From Melieria omissa (taxonomy: Eukaryota; Arthropoda; Insecta; Diptera; Ulidiidae): a stretch of DNA of 64,000 nucleotides. Positions 23,100 to 34,615 of the stretch are shown in pieces. How positions within the stretch are numbered: the first letter of the stretch is position 1; every line of letters starts with the position of its first letter. The notes beneath the pieces are model-generated. The model saw only the letters and a program-made list of their open reading frames with translations. It did not search any database and was not told the origin of the DNA. Where the stretch lies: positions 102,961,067 through 103,025,066 of the forward strand of contig OZ020269.1 in assembly GCA_963971225.1 (NCBI GenBank). Reading direction: 5' to 3'. Position numbers and translations under genes: made by a program.

Positions 23100-23494
23100 A
23101 AGTTAGCTCCAGAGAAACGAAGAAGGGATTTCAATTCTATTTAGGGCTTTCATGTGGAAGTGCACACACCCTTTCCTATATAACCTAACCGAACCTTCTC
23201 CTAGATACAAACCCTATAGCTTCCTACTACGACCTTTACGATAGTAAACTTAAGTAAGAGAATGCAGACTTTTGAACCTGAATAAACTTCAACTCTTTGT
23301 TGAATCCGAACAACCCAAATGGTGCTTCTAAGGACATATTTGACATTGATTCCGAATCCACTGATCATTTTCCCTCGAATAGTTCTAGTTATTGAAATGG
23401 TACTCGTAATTAGGTTAAGTTAAAGTGGTTCTTATGTACAGACTTTACCGAAATATTAACCTAAGTCACAGATGACTCCATTGTTTTATTAGTG
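23100..23494. other. Spacer, nothing recognised
   Basis: Contains CCTAACCGAACC near 23182 only. Confidence 0.3.
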
Positions 23495-23615
23495 GAAAAC
23501 CTCTTCACAAACCTTTGGAGTGTTATTTTGTGGACAAACCTTTTCATTCAAAAAGGAAAAACTCTTCACAAACCTTTGGAGTGCAATTTGTGGACAAACC
23601 TCATCCAATCTCAAA
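23495..23615 (+). repeat. 61-bp tandem duplication
   Basis: CTCTTCACAAACCTTTGGAG at 23501 and 23562, each followed by TTTGTGGACAAACCT. Confidence 0.8.
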
Positions 23616-23737
23616 TGATGACTGCCTGAAGTTATCCAAGTCATTAAAGAAGGCGAAACCTAAGGCTTCCCAACGAAATGTTAACCTAAAGCTTTGTGCC
23701 TCTGAAGAGAGCCGAACCAAAAAAAAAGAGCAAATGA

Positions 23738-23850
23738 AAGAAGAGTAAAGAAGAAGAGTTCTACATTTTCTCTGGTAGAACAAAAGACGAAATTAATAGA
23801 AAAGAAGAGTAAAGAAGAAGAATTCTACATTTTTTCTGGTAAAAAAAATA
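23738..23850 (+). repeat. 64-bp tandem duplication
   Basis: AAGAGTAAAGAAGAAGA(G/A)TT starts at 23741 and 23805, each followed by CTACATTTT(C/T)TCTGGTA. Confidence 0.8.
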
Positions 23851-24333
23851 AAGAACCAAGCGAAAAAGACCATTTCCATTCTCGAAAAACCCAATGTGAT
23901 ATTCTATCATATAAACCAGGCTCCTTCTATCCCAAAACTTTCCTCGTTATGGATCATGCAAGTCCCAATGTTGTCTACTATCCCACAAACTGGTTCCCTC
24001 ATAAGTCAACACATTCCTGGTTATGAATGGTGTACAAGTTGGGAAATCGGCAGCTTTGAATGTTCTGGACATGTCCAGTAAAAATTATTTTCAATGGAAG
24101 AATCAAATTTTTAGGGTGCCGAAAAAAGCAGGCAAGTGCTTTCTAAGGTGGTCCAAAAAAGATTTCACTTGGTCAGATCTCAGCATAATTTTTACCTTCT
24201 ATATACAATAAAAAAGATTTCCTTGATCATTTGGAGTTCCAAGGATATTGGGAATTTTAGGGCCTTGAGTTCTACTGTCAGCTTGGAGCATCGTCCAAAC
24301 GTGACCTTATCCTATAATTACTTTATTGGTAAC

Positions 24334-24606
24334 TGTTTAGAGGAGAACATCCAGAGGCTACGCTGGTTTGGCCATGTCTGCCGTATGGACGATGAAGCCC
24401 CGGCAAAAAAGGTGTTTGATGCGGCAGCTGGAGGTCGACGTCGAAGAAGAAGGCCGAGTCTCCAGTGTAGGGCCCAAGTTAAGGAGGCTTTGTGTTCTCT
24501 TGGTTTGACCAACTGGAGACTTTGCGCGTGCAAAGCAGAGGTGGGTTGAGAGAGGGAAGGCCGTAACCCGGTAACGGGTTGTTATGGCCAGATAAGTAAG
24601 TAAGTT
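24334..24606 (+). mobile_element. 3' fragment of the 44-kb LINE family
   Basis: The frame reads LRWFGHVCRMDDEAPAKKVF then GGRRRRRRPSL, almost identical to residues ~564-600 of the 44-kb copy (VRWLGHVCRMDDEAPAKKVF). It ends with GGCCGTAACCCGGTAACGGG and TATGGCCAGATAAGTAAGTA. It is 5'-truncated near 24334, and the frame is broken late (LCACKAEVG stop). Confidence 0.85.
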
Positions 24607-24619
24607 TAGAGGAGACGAA

Positions 24620-25060
24620 CAATCTGGTAATATCACTTCAGAGCAAACTGTTCAACAACAGGAACTCATTGGTCCACGTTGGACCAATGTTTCACTGCAC
24701 TATGAATCACATAAGAAGCTCGGCGCCTCACAAAATTTTTGTTAATTTGTTTTCTTTGAATAGAACAACTTAGATGTGATGACTTCGAAGATCCTTTTTT
24801 CATTGGAATGATACTCTTGAATTTATGGCTTCATAAATTTTGTACGAAAATGATTCTTTTGCGAATTAGAAGGCAGAAACATATAAAAATGTGAACTAAA
24901 ATACCACTTAAGTTTTTGTGAATAATTGTGGAATTGGAATTGGAATTAAGGTGAGTTCAAGTTAAACGTCCCTTTACGGCATTTCACACCTTCGTCTAAT
25001 CACAAAGGCCATGAAGAGACTTCAGTCGAAAGAGTTGGTTGCAATTTTGGCGCTTAATTT
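24620..25060. other. AT-rich spacer
   Basis: Nothing supported. Confidence 0.3.
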
Positions 25061-26000
25061 TTGCCATCGATTTGTTACACTTTTGTGAATGATTGCAACT
25101 GCAACACAATATTCACAGCTTTCAGCGTTTCTGTGCCTCTAACTCTTCTTCACTCCGTTACAACCCGCTCCCACCACACCATGTTCTGAACCATTCATAA
25201 CGCCTACGCGCTCGTCTGTCAAATTAAGACGAATTGAATGGACCGCATCTTTGACGGTTGCTGCTTGTTGATGTGGTTGGCGGTGGGTTGATGAAGAGGA
25301 AACTGGGACAGGAGGGAGAGCTCTGTTCAGCAATTGTTCGATAACACCACAACACTCTGCCAGTACGCTTCGGCACCCCTGTCGGCCCCACTGGCTGCAG
25401 TGTGCAGCTGGTGCCAACTTGACGTTCTCGACCACCTCAGCAAACCGTTTCCATGCGCCATTCGGCAGCGATTTGTGCATATTCGGCACATTTTCTGCTG
25501 ACTTGTGTGTTGCATGCAACGTCGATCCGTTACGGACGGCTGCAGTCGAGCGACTCTAATTTGTTGTCTATGTGTGCAGTTGTGTGTGTGGCTATGTGTC
25601 TGTATATCTGTGTGCATTTTCGCATTGTCGATATCCTTATTTCCAGTTGTTGTTGCTGTTCGCTGTGCTCATTGGAGCGCATTGTTTTGACCACCGCTGC
25701 AGCGATGACCGTTGCGCTGTGGGTGCGTCGACGCACACAGTTTTCGATTTTTGTCCGTCTCCAACTAATTTTGCATGCATCCGTGCTTACGAATGAAGGT
25801 TTCTGGGTGATGCTGTCGATTTTGTGCTAACGGCAAAGGCGCACAGTGCGTTGCTGCACTGCCGCCAAAAGCGAATCTTCGTCGCTTGCCACTGTGTGTC
25901 ACTGGGGAATGCATTAGTTTCGGTCGGTTGTGTTCACAATTTCTGCATTAAACGTTCGACATTGAACAGATGTGCAGTGCAGTGAATGTGGCGAAAATTT
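25060..26000. other. GC-richer unique DNA island
   Basis: GTGTGTGTGGCTATGTGTCT near 25583 and GTTGTTGTTGCTG near 25646. The many overlapping short frames are not convincing genes. Confidence 0.4.
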
Positions 26001-27290
26001 TGAAGCATTTTTGAATTCGCATGTGGAAGTCTCAAGGTGGATTGGAAGAAGGTCTGTGGTTATTGTATGCTTGAAAAATTTCATAAATTGTGTTTTATGA
26101 ATTTTCGAGCTTCTTTTTGTTGTTGTCAATAGTGAAAATCTTAACACTATTTTTAAGAATATTTTTCATTAGGGCTGCATTGCTTTTAACGTTAAAAATC
26201 GTTAGTCAAAAGTTTGTTTGAAAAAAAATAATTATATAAATTTTTTTATATCTACAAATTTGTTCTAATTAAACAATTTTTTTTTTATTTTTTTATTTAA
26301 AAAATACAATACGTAGCTATATATTTGTTTTTAAGCAAATAAATACAAAATAAAAAAAAATGAAAAATAAATGGAACCTTTTTCATTGCACTCGTGTCAA
26401 ACAGGTCTTGAAGCTTCTAACCCAAAGGACTCTAGTCTCTTACTTTCTATATTAGCTTTGAACTTCTTCAAATATCCCCACAAATTACATTTTTTTTATT
26501 TACATTCAACGACTTTCAAGAACAATTTTCATGTAACAACTGGTGGACATTTTTTCATATTAACTGAATATTTACTTTAACTGAATATTTACTTTAACTA
26601 CTTATACTTAACTTTAACTACCTATATCTGGATGTGGTTTCGGACATGAAATCGAAAAATTGGTTTTAGATTCATATTCAGTATCTAAAAATCTCCTTAC
26701 ATCTCTTTTTATTAAAAAAAAAAATTGGTCGTTAGAGGGTCAACAGCGTCATTGTTTTCCATAAACTGACGACATTCAACTAACCAAAAACGTGATTGTC
26801 TTTTATCATTTTTCAAATATCGATTTTCAATAACAATGTCAAAAACAACAACAAAAATGTTAACATGGTTCAATAACCGATTTTTCAAAACGCGGCAATT
26901 GTCTTCTATAATTTTTCAATTAAGAATTCCTAACAGTGCAATTGTCTTCCATAAACTAAAGGCATTCATTTAACGTACCTTTTTTGTCATCATTCAACTC
27001 TTATTACTAAATACTACAATTACAACTAACAGTTCTTAAAAATGCAATTGTCTTCTATTACTTCTCAACTACTTCTCCACTAACAATTCTTATTTAATGA
27101 TATACAGCGAACTCAGAACAACTTATGATTCTAACCAAAAGTTTTTGAACTAATGGTATTCAATTGTTGAGTATCTTATGACTTTCACGTAATGACTATT
27201 ACATGTGGATTTTCAATGTTACCTGGTAATGCTCATCCATGCTATCCATTTTCAACTAATATTTATTAGGTACCCAGTGAGGATGCGAAG
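26000..27290. other. AT-rich DNA with scattered CAATTGTCTTC phrases
   Basis: The phrase GCAATTGTCTTC(T/C)AT recurs near 26895, 26939 and 27044, with relatives at 26748 and 26793. This suggests a decayed repeat. No gene. Confidence 0.35.
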
Positions 27291-27299
27291 GTCCTCTCG

Positions 27300-28310
27300 A
27301 TTTAACTTGAGGAGTTTATTGGAAAACCCCTCTGTCCGGGGCTAGGAATTGTTTTGCCTGCCGTTCTCCCGTTGTGTTGGTCCATTGGTTAGCAAATTCC
27401 TGGTCAGCCCATTTCCGTAACCACTCTGAATGTGTCCTCTTGGTAGTCCACAGAATGGTTACGGGACTATCAGTGGGCGTAAGGCACCCTTCGTGCCCTG
27501 GTATCCAGTGCAGTTCAACAGTGTTGCGACTTCCCAGTTCATTCAAGAGATTGCGGCAGTCCGGCATCAGTCTTGAGGTAGTCGATTAGGCTTCTAGTGC
27601 CTTTAGGACATCCTGACTGTCGTACTGTATATAGATATGTGTGTCAGACGACTGCCCGCATAGGCACTCACTAGTACACTCTATGATGGCGTGTGTTTCC
27701 GCCTGAAAGATGGTAGCTAGCTTCCCCATTGGAAAATCTTTGTGAAACCTGGAACCATATACCCCGGCGCCAGTGCTCCCATCTTTCAACTTCGATCCAT
27801 CCGTGTACCAAAATTGCGATCCTGAGTCTGGTATGAATTAATTTGATCTCCATAATTTTCTGTCCAAGATGTTAATCTTTTACCTTTTGGACGATTCCAC
27901 CTTTGGTGGAATAATGTCGGAGATCCTGAGCATTGGGTCATTTATGAGCATTTTTAATATGCTCATGTGTCATGTGTCCTTTAAGATCTCTACTTTCTAA
28001 TTCAGTAATGCACACAAGCCTTAAGGCCTGAGAGCAGGCTTCTTTCCTGATGGCTATGTGAAGAGGAGGCACACCTAAAATTGCCTCCATTGCATTTGAC
28101 GGGCACGTTCTCATTGCCCCACTAATGCCCATGCAACGCACTCTTTTGTTGAACTTTATGCCACCATATTGCAGAGGCATAGGTGATTATTGGTTTAACT
28201 ATGCTGTTATAGGACCAGTAGACCATTTTTGGTCTCAGGTCCTAGGGTTTACCGTAAAGTCTTTGACAGGCATACATTGGCCGCGTTGCCTTGCCGACAA
28301 CATTGTTCAG
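27300..28310 (-). mobile_element. LINE relic: RT thumb plus RNase H (Jockey/I-group)
   Basis: A minus-strand fragment that begins in the end of reverse transcriptase and continues through RNase H. Both ends are truncated, and the frames are interrupted near 28130, 27880 and 27590. Confidence 0.75.
27316..28290 (-). pseudogene. RT C-terminal / RNase H pseudogene of a non-LTR element
   Basis: Read on the minus strand: the segment near 28235-28130 carries WGLRPKMVYWSYNSIVKPII and TYASAIWW, the post-RT connection typical of Jockey/I-type elements. It is followed by MGISGAMRTCPSNAMEAILG and VPPLHIAIRKEA. RNase H then shows KDGSTGAGVYG (27789-27750, first Asp), QAETHAIIECTSECL (Glu) and IYIQYDSQDVLKALEA (Asp). 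After a stop at 27586-27588 comes ELHWIPGHEG near 27500. All four RNase H blocks are recognisable, but stops and frameshifts mean no protein is made. Confidence 0.8.
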
Positions 28311-28329
28311 ATGCTATGAACTTTTCAAA

Positions 28330-29090
28330 CTAAGAACTGCTTCTAATGATTTTCACTAAAGTTGTATCAGAACTTCTTATTCATTTCAAACGGACAGAAA
28401 AACTATTAAGTAATCAATGTAATTTGAAATTATTTAATTTGTATTATTTAATTTTCATTATTTAATTTCAATTACTTATGTTAATGTCATTAACTACACT
28501 TTTGCCTCACAACAATCTGTAAATAATATAAAATTAGTATTTAATGAACAAACAGTATTGTGTTAGAATTGCATCTAGGGTTCGAAAAAAGACGAGCGGA
28601 AAGACAGCAACAGCATGAAATTTTTCAATTTGATGGCTATTCAAATGACGGTAAGATTGTTTGGAGGTTTAAAAATTAATTACTAAAAACATATACAAAT
28701 AAATAAAAAAATATATAAATTATATTCAAAATCTAACTAAATGGCAACACTGGCATTGCTACTGCTACCACTGCAGTCGTTTACAATTAATTGGGATAAA
28801 GACTCCAATCCTTTAGATGACCTATTGACCTGATTAATTATTATATATGATATATTATTAGTAATTACAACAACTAAGTATTTATGAAGATAAACCATAA
28901 TAAAAAGAAAAACCATTAATTTTCAGTTCGTGATGTAACTTGACTTTTCATACATTTCGAACTTAAAAATTTCATTAAAAAATTCATAAATTCTTCATAC
29001 AATTCGGTGCTCAGAAATCTGCTCATATTAAAGGCTTTTATTGAATTAACTATTTTTGTTACTTAAATTCTCCCACTTAATGATTTATGG
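28330..29090. other. AT-rich spacer
   Basis: Nothing supported. ATGGCAACACTGGC at 28741 resembles a hAT end by chance; no partner was found. Confidence 0.3.
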
Positions 29091-30480
29091 ACAACGATGC
29101 TTTCGATGCGGTGTCGCGCGCGGATTATCGGCGTCGAAAGCCATCAATCGATCAATAAAAAGCTGTTAACCTAATTTATTTAAATTACAAACCGCCGCCG
29201 CAGCCACCAACAGACAACGCCCAAATAAAAGGCCGCAACAGAAATGCGCATAAATGCAGTTAATTAAATTAAACAATGCAGAGCGAGACGGATGGGCGGT
29301 CGGCGGCAGCTAAAACAAATGCACACGACACGACATGGCGCGGTGCGCGATTTGGGGCGTTCACGCGCCTCCAAAACGCACTGCTGGGCGTGCGACAGCG
29401 CCGACACTTGTCGGGGCGGCCAACTGTTTGCTGGATGTTTTGTGATGTTGTTGATGTTTTGTGATGTTGTTGATGACGCTGTCGATGGTCGGTGCGATGA
29501 TAAATTTAATGACAATGACTTAAACTCATTGGCACAGCTGTTGATGTTTCTGATGCTGTCATTTGCTCTATGCAATATTGTTGTTGTTGTAGTTTTTCAC
29601 TTTAACGATTATTTTATACGCGCTAACATGCACTCACACACACACAAACACACACTTATTGCGTTGTATGTACATGTTGCGTATTGACAATAAAATTCAT
29701 TTCTTTTTAATTCAATATGCGGCTGCGATTTAAATGGGTCGGGCGCGTGCGCTCGCTCAGCTGACAGCTACATAACTACAACAAGAAAAATACGCAAATG
29801 CTCTAACATGCGCTTAGCTTTTACCGTCCCACATTGAATGCGGTTTAGGTTTCATACAACACCAACAACAAACACACAAATGAGCGGTTTTATCATTGTC
29901 ATTCTTTGTTGTTGTTGTTGTTGCCGCCATTGCTTTCGATTTCATTTAGCCGCCAGCGCACAGTCAGTAGGTGGTCCCCCATGCATTTTGTTGAAACGTT
30001 CATTCGTTTGTCATATGTGTTGTTGTTGTTATGATTTTATTTATCTACAAATGTCATTCATTTGATTGTCAATTTGTTTGACATGTTAAGTGTCATAAAG
30101 TATCGCTTCAACATGCGCCGCAACATTGTCATTTCGGGGCGTCAACAACAATGGCTGCGCTGTGTGTCTGCCGCATTGTTGTTGTTTGCCTGTTGTCTAT
30201 CAGCTGGTTGGTCAGTTGGCTTTGTGTTGTCTTTGAAGTTGTTTTTAATATGCCACAATATTTGGCACCGCTTGCTGCCCGACCCCGTGTGTTGTCTACA
30301 TTTCGAAAGCAGCTTAAGTAAGCAAAATGAATATCTTTCGTTCGGCTCGGATAAGCGCGCTTTGGACTGACCACATTTTAATGTGTACTTTCATAAGCGT
30401 CCTGAGGCGCGACTGGCAGCTTTTTTGTGGTGAGGTGTCGGTCATTGCTGCCTTAAGTGAATTTTCATATTTTCTGAAAC
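29090..30480. other. GC-richer unique DNA island
   Basis: GTTGTTGATGTTTTGTGAT is doubled near 29445-29475. GTTGTTGTTGTT tracts lie at 29580 and 29909, CA-rich DNA at 29632-29655, and GTTGTTGTTGTTATG at 30018. No gene supported. Confidence 0.4.
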
Positions 30481-30869
30481 GTTTGGTTGTGATATGAAGT
30501 AATTAAAAAATTGCTCTGGAAAAGCCTAAAATCGACATCAAATTGAACAATCGAGAAAAACATTTGTATGACAATTTTTGGAATGATGAATTGAATTGCA
30601 TTAACCCAAGATATTTAAGACTGTCTGCGAGTGAAAATACGTAACACAGTTATTTTAGTTATTTCTTGTAATTATGGTTGTAAACATAACTAAAAACGAG
30701 AAAAACTACACCTTTTCAAGTTGTATATCAGAAAATTTAACTTGTATTTCAGCGTTTAAAATTCTATTTTAGATTTTAAAATATAATTTAATTTGGGTTT
30801 CGACAATACATTTTGATTTTTGCTGTGTAGAAACCCAAAAGTTGACAACGTCACAAATCCGATCGTAGT

Positions 30870-30883
30870 GGGGGGGGGGGGGG
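30870..30883 (+). repeat. G14 homopolymer
   Basis: Fourteen G in a row, at the point where the sister repeat units have GTATGGGGGACGCCCC. Length may be affected by assembly. Confidence 0.7.
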
Positions 30884-30887
30884 TGCC

Positions 30888-31275
30888 CCTGATGATGAAT
30901 TTCTGAACTTTAGTTAATTTTGTATTTTTTGTAGTCAAGAATGTTGGCGATCGCTAAGTAAATTATTGAAATCGGTTCAATAGTTTTCGATATTTACAAG
31001 TTTCACAACCCCGATCGTATGGGGGACGCCCCCTGATGATGAATTTCTGAACTTTAGTTAATTTTGTATTTTTTGTAGTCAAGAATGTTGGTGATCGCTA
31101 AGTAAATTATTTAAATCGGTTCAATAGTTTTCGATATTTACAAGTTTCACAACCCCGATCGTATGGGGGACGCCCTCTGGTGATGAATTTGGGTACCTTA
31201 ATTAATTTTTTATTTTTTGTACTCAAGAATGTTAGCGATCGCTGAATAAATGATTGAAATCAGTTCAGTAGTTTC
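30888..31275 (+). repeat. 144-bp tandem repeat, ~2.7 units
   Basis: Unit starts (G(A/G)TGATGAATTT) at 30891, 31035 and 31179. Units share GTAGTCAAGAATGTTGG.GA, TCGGTTCAATAGTTTTCGAT and CACAACCCCGATCGTATGGG. The single-copy version in module B is at 36050-36150. Confidence 0.9.
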
Positions 31276-31972
31276 CGAGATGCGATGTTTTCTCGCTTAC
31301 TTAACTACTACATTTGCAAATGGGGAGCCAATGGCCAGTTTTGTATGGCAGCCCCTTTAAGACTAGAAGTTAGCGGGTAGGTATGTTTGGAAGAAACATG
31401 CGGCAAAGAAAATAAATGGATGTCGGTCATACATTTGATACATCTGGGGGCAACATGGGAGCAATCTTAGCCTATTTTATAAAAACGACCATTTTGTATG
31501 GGAGCCCCATCAAGGGTTGGAGATAGGCGGTAAGTATGTTTGAAAGAAATGTTCAGTAAGGAAACCTAGAAAGGTCGGTCATATATTTTAACCCTCTAAG
31601 AGCAACTTCTGACCTGCTGTGGAGCAATTTGTCGAATTTCCCAGCTTTTTTGTGAACTTCGACCTCGATGCGACGCCATTTAGCCCCACCCTAGCACAAC
31701 AATTTTTTGGCTCATGCATTTTTTTACTAAACCGCATAAAACGAGATGTTGCGGAGCATCGAAATCGAAAAATTGTGCACTAAATCCATACATACATTCC
31801 TACTTAGCTGTCATTCCCGAACTGCCCAAAGCAGAACACAGCATCAGTAAGCGATATATGAACTCTCTCGATCCGTAAAATCGCTCTCAAGATCAAGGTG
31901 TGGTACCTTAACAAAGGCAAATAATCAATACACAACGCAAAATAATAAAAACTCTAAGCAGTGTGGAAACTG

Positions 31973-32147
31973 TGTGGAAAATCACAATTTTCTGTCTGTA
32001 AAAAAATGGTCTCTCTAACCGTAGAGAATCGATAAAGAATTACTTTGTTATATAATTCCGATAAGCGTCGTTAACGTATCAAATTTATATGCACTGCCGC
32101 CTCATAGCCATCTACGTATAAATACGGGGTTTCGAGCGTCAATTGTT
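31973..32147 (+). promoter_or_regulatory. Promoter of secreted-peptide gene 1
   Basis: TATAAATA at 32117-32124, with an initiator-like TCAATTG at 32139-32145 (TSS about 32141-32148). GATAAG is at 32060-32065 and the box TGTGGAAAATCACA at 31973-31986. All recur at the same relative places in the other two units. TGGAAAATCA resembles a Dorsal/NF-kB site (consensus GGGAAAATCC) with mismatches, and GATA boxes commonly pair with such sites in fly fat-body genes. Regulation by immune signalling is inference. Confidence 0.7.
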
Positions 32148-32197
32148 AGAATCGTTTTTCGCGAACGAAAAATCCTTTTCACTTCGAAAGTATCAAC

Positions 32198-32392
32198 ATG
32201 AAGGCCTTCAGTTTGATGACATTGGGAATAGTGGTACGTCTCAAATTTTTGAAAAATATTCATAAAAACTAACAAAAGTTGTAAATTTAGGTTGCAGCAT
32301 TGGCATTGCTACTGACGCCTGTAGATTCCAAATATTGTAACGTAGATAGCCATATCTATGACCCAAGGTGCTTTCCTAAATATCCTAATTAA
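32198..32392 (+). CDS. Short secreted peptide gene 1 (two exons, 45 aa)
   Basis: Exon 1 is 32198-32233 (12 codons), intron 32234-32290 (57 bp, GTACGT..TTTAG, phase 0), exon 2 32291-32392 ending TAA. The start sits in ATCAACATG. Residues 1-25 form a signal peptide (MKAFSLMTLGIV, then VAALALLLTPVDS) with a clean -3/-1 site (V.S). The mature peptide is KYCNVDSHIYDPRCFPKYPN: 20 residues, cysteines at 28 and 39 that could close one disulfide loop, and basic/aromatic/proline-rich. Product is presumably exported. Two paralogues lie downstream on the same strand, with a conserved signal peptide but unrelated mature parts. I do not recognise the family. A small immune or other extracellular effector is likely (inference from architecture and promoter motifs); a reproductive or salivary peptide is the alternative. 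Confidence 0.75.
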
Positions 32393-32424
32393 TGGGCGTA
32401 ACGCAATTTCTCCATCACTTGCTT

Positions 32425-32442
32425 AATAAAAAGAGGAATAAA
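32425..32442 (+). terminator. Polyadenylation signals of gene 1
   Basis: AATAAA at 32425-32430 and 32437-32442. The block ACTTGCTTAATAAAAAGAGG is shared with gene 3 (38662-38681). Confidence 0.7.
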
Positions 32443-32662
32443 CAACAACATTGTGTCTGGCTTCTTCAGCCAGGATTCAAAAGCAGGATTCACAGGAAAA
32501 TATGTATACTTCCTGTTAAATTGCAATAAAAGATTTGAAGTAAGAATAAAACGAAAGAAATTGTGTAGCCAAAGATATTTTCGGAAATACAGGTTGTCAA
32601 TGCAAAATCTGAACAAATTTGTTCCCATATTTAGCAGCACTCGAGGCTAAAAATCGTTCATT

Positions 32663-32753
32663 TTAACCCTTTCAGTCACAATGTCCAATATATTGGACTA
32701 CAGCCCATACAATTCATACAGAACGGGTTTATTTTCATGTCGGAAAGGGTTAA
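32663..32753 (+). mobile_element. piggyBac-type MITE (91 bp with TTAA)
   Basis: TTAA at both ends (32663-32666, 32750-32753), with inverted termini CCCTTTCAGTCACA.. and ..TGTCGGAAAGGG. A homologous copy is at 60013-60102. TTAA duplication plus CCC-start ends are the hallmark of piggyBac-type elements. Confidence 0.75.
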
Positions 32754-32759
32754 TGCAAG

Positions 32760-34615
32760 CAGTTTAAATGATTTCAAACTAGACTGCTGATAGGTCCATT
32801 GATCCTGTTTGTTTGTCGAATGACTTGTCACTTGTAGATTGGTCTGAATGCTGGTGGTACTCTTCAGTTGATGATAAATTGAATATGCTGATTGATAAGA
32901 TTTCCAAATTTTTTGACACTCATGTGCCAATACGTACACGTCGCGTCATCAATGGCAGCTGTCCTTGGTTTACTGCTGCAGTGAAACTGGCCCCAAAGAA
33001 GCAAATGGAAGAGAAATCCAACTGACTACAATTGGGAGATGCACTGTAGGGCTAGGAATGAAGCTGTTTCTATATTCAGAAAGTCCAAAAAGAATTTCTT
33101 TAGCTCTAAGCTGCGTCCTTCTCTACCGCCCAAGCAGCTTTGGAATAACCTGAAAAGTGTTGGAGTGTGCAGTAAAAATTCGGATACCTCTTGTCTTGAC
33201 CCTGATCTACTAAATGATTACTTTGTTGCCAGTTCAGTGTCTAGCTCGTCTTGCTGCACGCCTAAACTGTGTTCATTAGATAGACTTGCCGTCTCCCCTT
33301 GTAGTTTTCAGTTTGTCACTGTTAGTGAACTTGATGTGATTCGCTGCATCAATGAAATAAACTCAAATGCTGTTGGTGAGAATGGGATTGCCATCAAATT
33401 TATTTAGCTTATTCTTCCCTATGTTCTTGGTACCCTCACGCTTATAATAAATCACTGCTTCACAAGTTCGTGTCTCCCGGAAATTTGGAAGGTGGGTACA
33501 ATTGTTCCTGTAGCGAAGAAATCAGCTGCTTCACATCCGGGTGACTTCCGACCTATCAGCATATTGTCCTCACTCTCCAAAGTCTTCGAATCTCTCATGG
33601 CTGAACAGATCTCTAGTCCCATTGACATGTTTGCACTAATGTCACCCCATCAATCAGGTTTCCGTCCGGCGCATAGTTGTTCCACAGCTATTATCAAAGT
33701 CCTGGACGACATAAGAATACCTTACGACCTTGGCAAGGTTACCTTACTGTGTTTGTTGGATTTTTCTAAGGCATTTGACTGCCTAAATCATTCAATCCGG
33801 TGTCAAAAGCTCAAATGTTACTTTGGGTTTGCGGATAGTGCGGTAAGACTTTTGGAAAGTTATCTACATGGCCAATCTCAGAGGGTTAGGGTTGGGTGTA
33901 ACTTCCCCTCAAGGCTCAGTACTTGGTCCGCTCCTTTTCACTATGTTTATAAATGACATTTTCAGTGTTTGTAGCCATGTGTCTATGCTTGCATATGCGA
34001 ATGACATCCAACTTTATCTGTCTAGGCCTGTAGGTCTTGTTGAGGACTTATGTGTGAGGATAAATGAAGATCTATGCGCCATTTATAGATGGGCCTGCGA
34101 GAACCAACTCAAGCTTAATCCACTAAAGTCTTATGTTCTTCCGGTTTCCAAATCACCGCTCTCCTTTTGTGATGTTCCTCCAATTTATCTCAATGGTTCT
34201 CAGCTGCAGTTCGTGGACCGGATCACTAATCTTGGCTTCAGGATCAATTCCTAGTTGTCTTGTGAGGACCACATAAACTCGGTCGTAAGCAAAATATACC
34301 TGACGTTACGAAATCTTAGAATGACTGCTGCATTCGTACCATGACAGACAAGACGAAAAATGGTTTTACAGCTAATTTTACCCATAATTACATAGTCGGA
34401 AGTTGTTTACAGCAAACTTGAATCTAGGTCGGAACATAAACTGCTTATTGCCTACAACAATACTGCACGTTACGTCTATGGCTTAAAGAAAGGGGATCAC
34501 GTTTCTTCTTATAGTAGACAATTGCTTGGTCTTGACATCAAAAGCTACTTAGAAGCACGAAATTGTATGTTTTTACATAAACTTATACATACGAAACGTC
34601 CCGCCTACCTTTGGA
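32760..34615 (+). mobile_element. LINE relic with RT domain, between genes 1 and 2
   Basis: A 5'-truncated non-LTR element that starts in the linker after the endonuclease, runs through RT and ends in the post-RT region (LIHTKRPAYLW near 34585-34614), where hAT sequence begins. Several frameshifts and stops (33405, 33880, 34254, 34330). Jockey/CR1-group by RT motifs; clade not resolved. Confidence 0.75.
32813..34615 (+). pseudogene. Reverse transcriptase pseudogene
   Basis: Pieces in order: LVDWSECWWYSSVDDKLN..PWFTAAVK (linker before RT, 32830-32990); FRPISILSSLSKVFESLMAE (33548-33607); HQSGFRPAHSCSTAIIKVLD (RT block 3, ~33650); CLLDFSKAFDCLNH (RT block A, catalytic Asp, ~33755-33795); PQGSVLGPLLFTMFINDIF (block B, ~33905-33965); and YANDIQLYLS (~33990-34020). 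The last replaces YADD with YAND, so one catalytic Asp is lost. After 34254 the post-RT part lies in another frame (LEARNCMFLHKLIHTKRP). Inactive. Confidence 0.8.

Larger units (their letters stand above)
30713..32030 (+). repeat. Upstream module of the secreted-peptide gene unit, copy A
   Basis: This ~1.3 kb precedes gene 1 and is repeated at 35888-36760 before gene 3 (shared: TTCAGCGTTTAAAATT, GTTGACAACG.CACAAATCCGA, TTTTGTATGGCAGCCCC, CCTATTTTATAAAAACGACC, TTGTCGAATTTCCCAGCTTT). Copy A carries extra sequence at 31667-31840 and three tandem 144-bp units that copy B has only once. It looks like a segmental duplication that carried the gene with it. Confidence 0.8.

Noticed and set aside
28741..28755. 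hAT-like end ATGGCAACACTGG
   Set aside because: No partner end or target duplication nearby.
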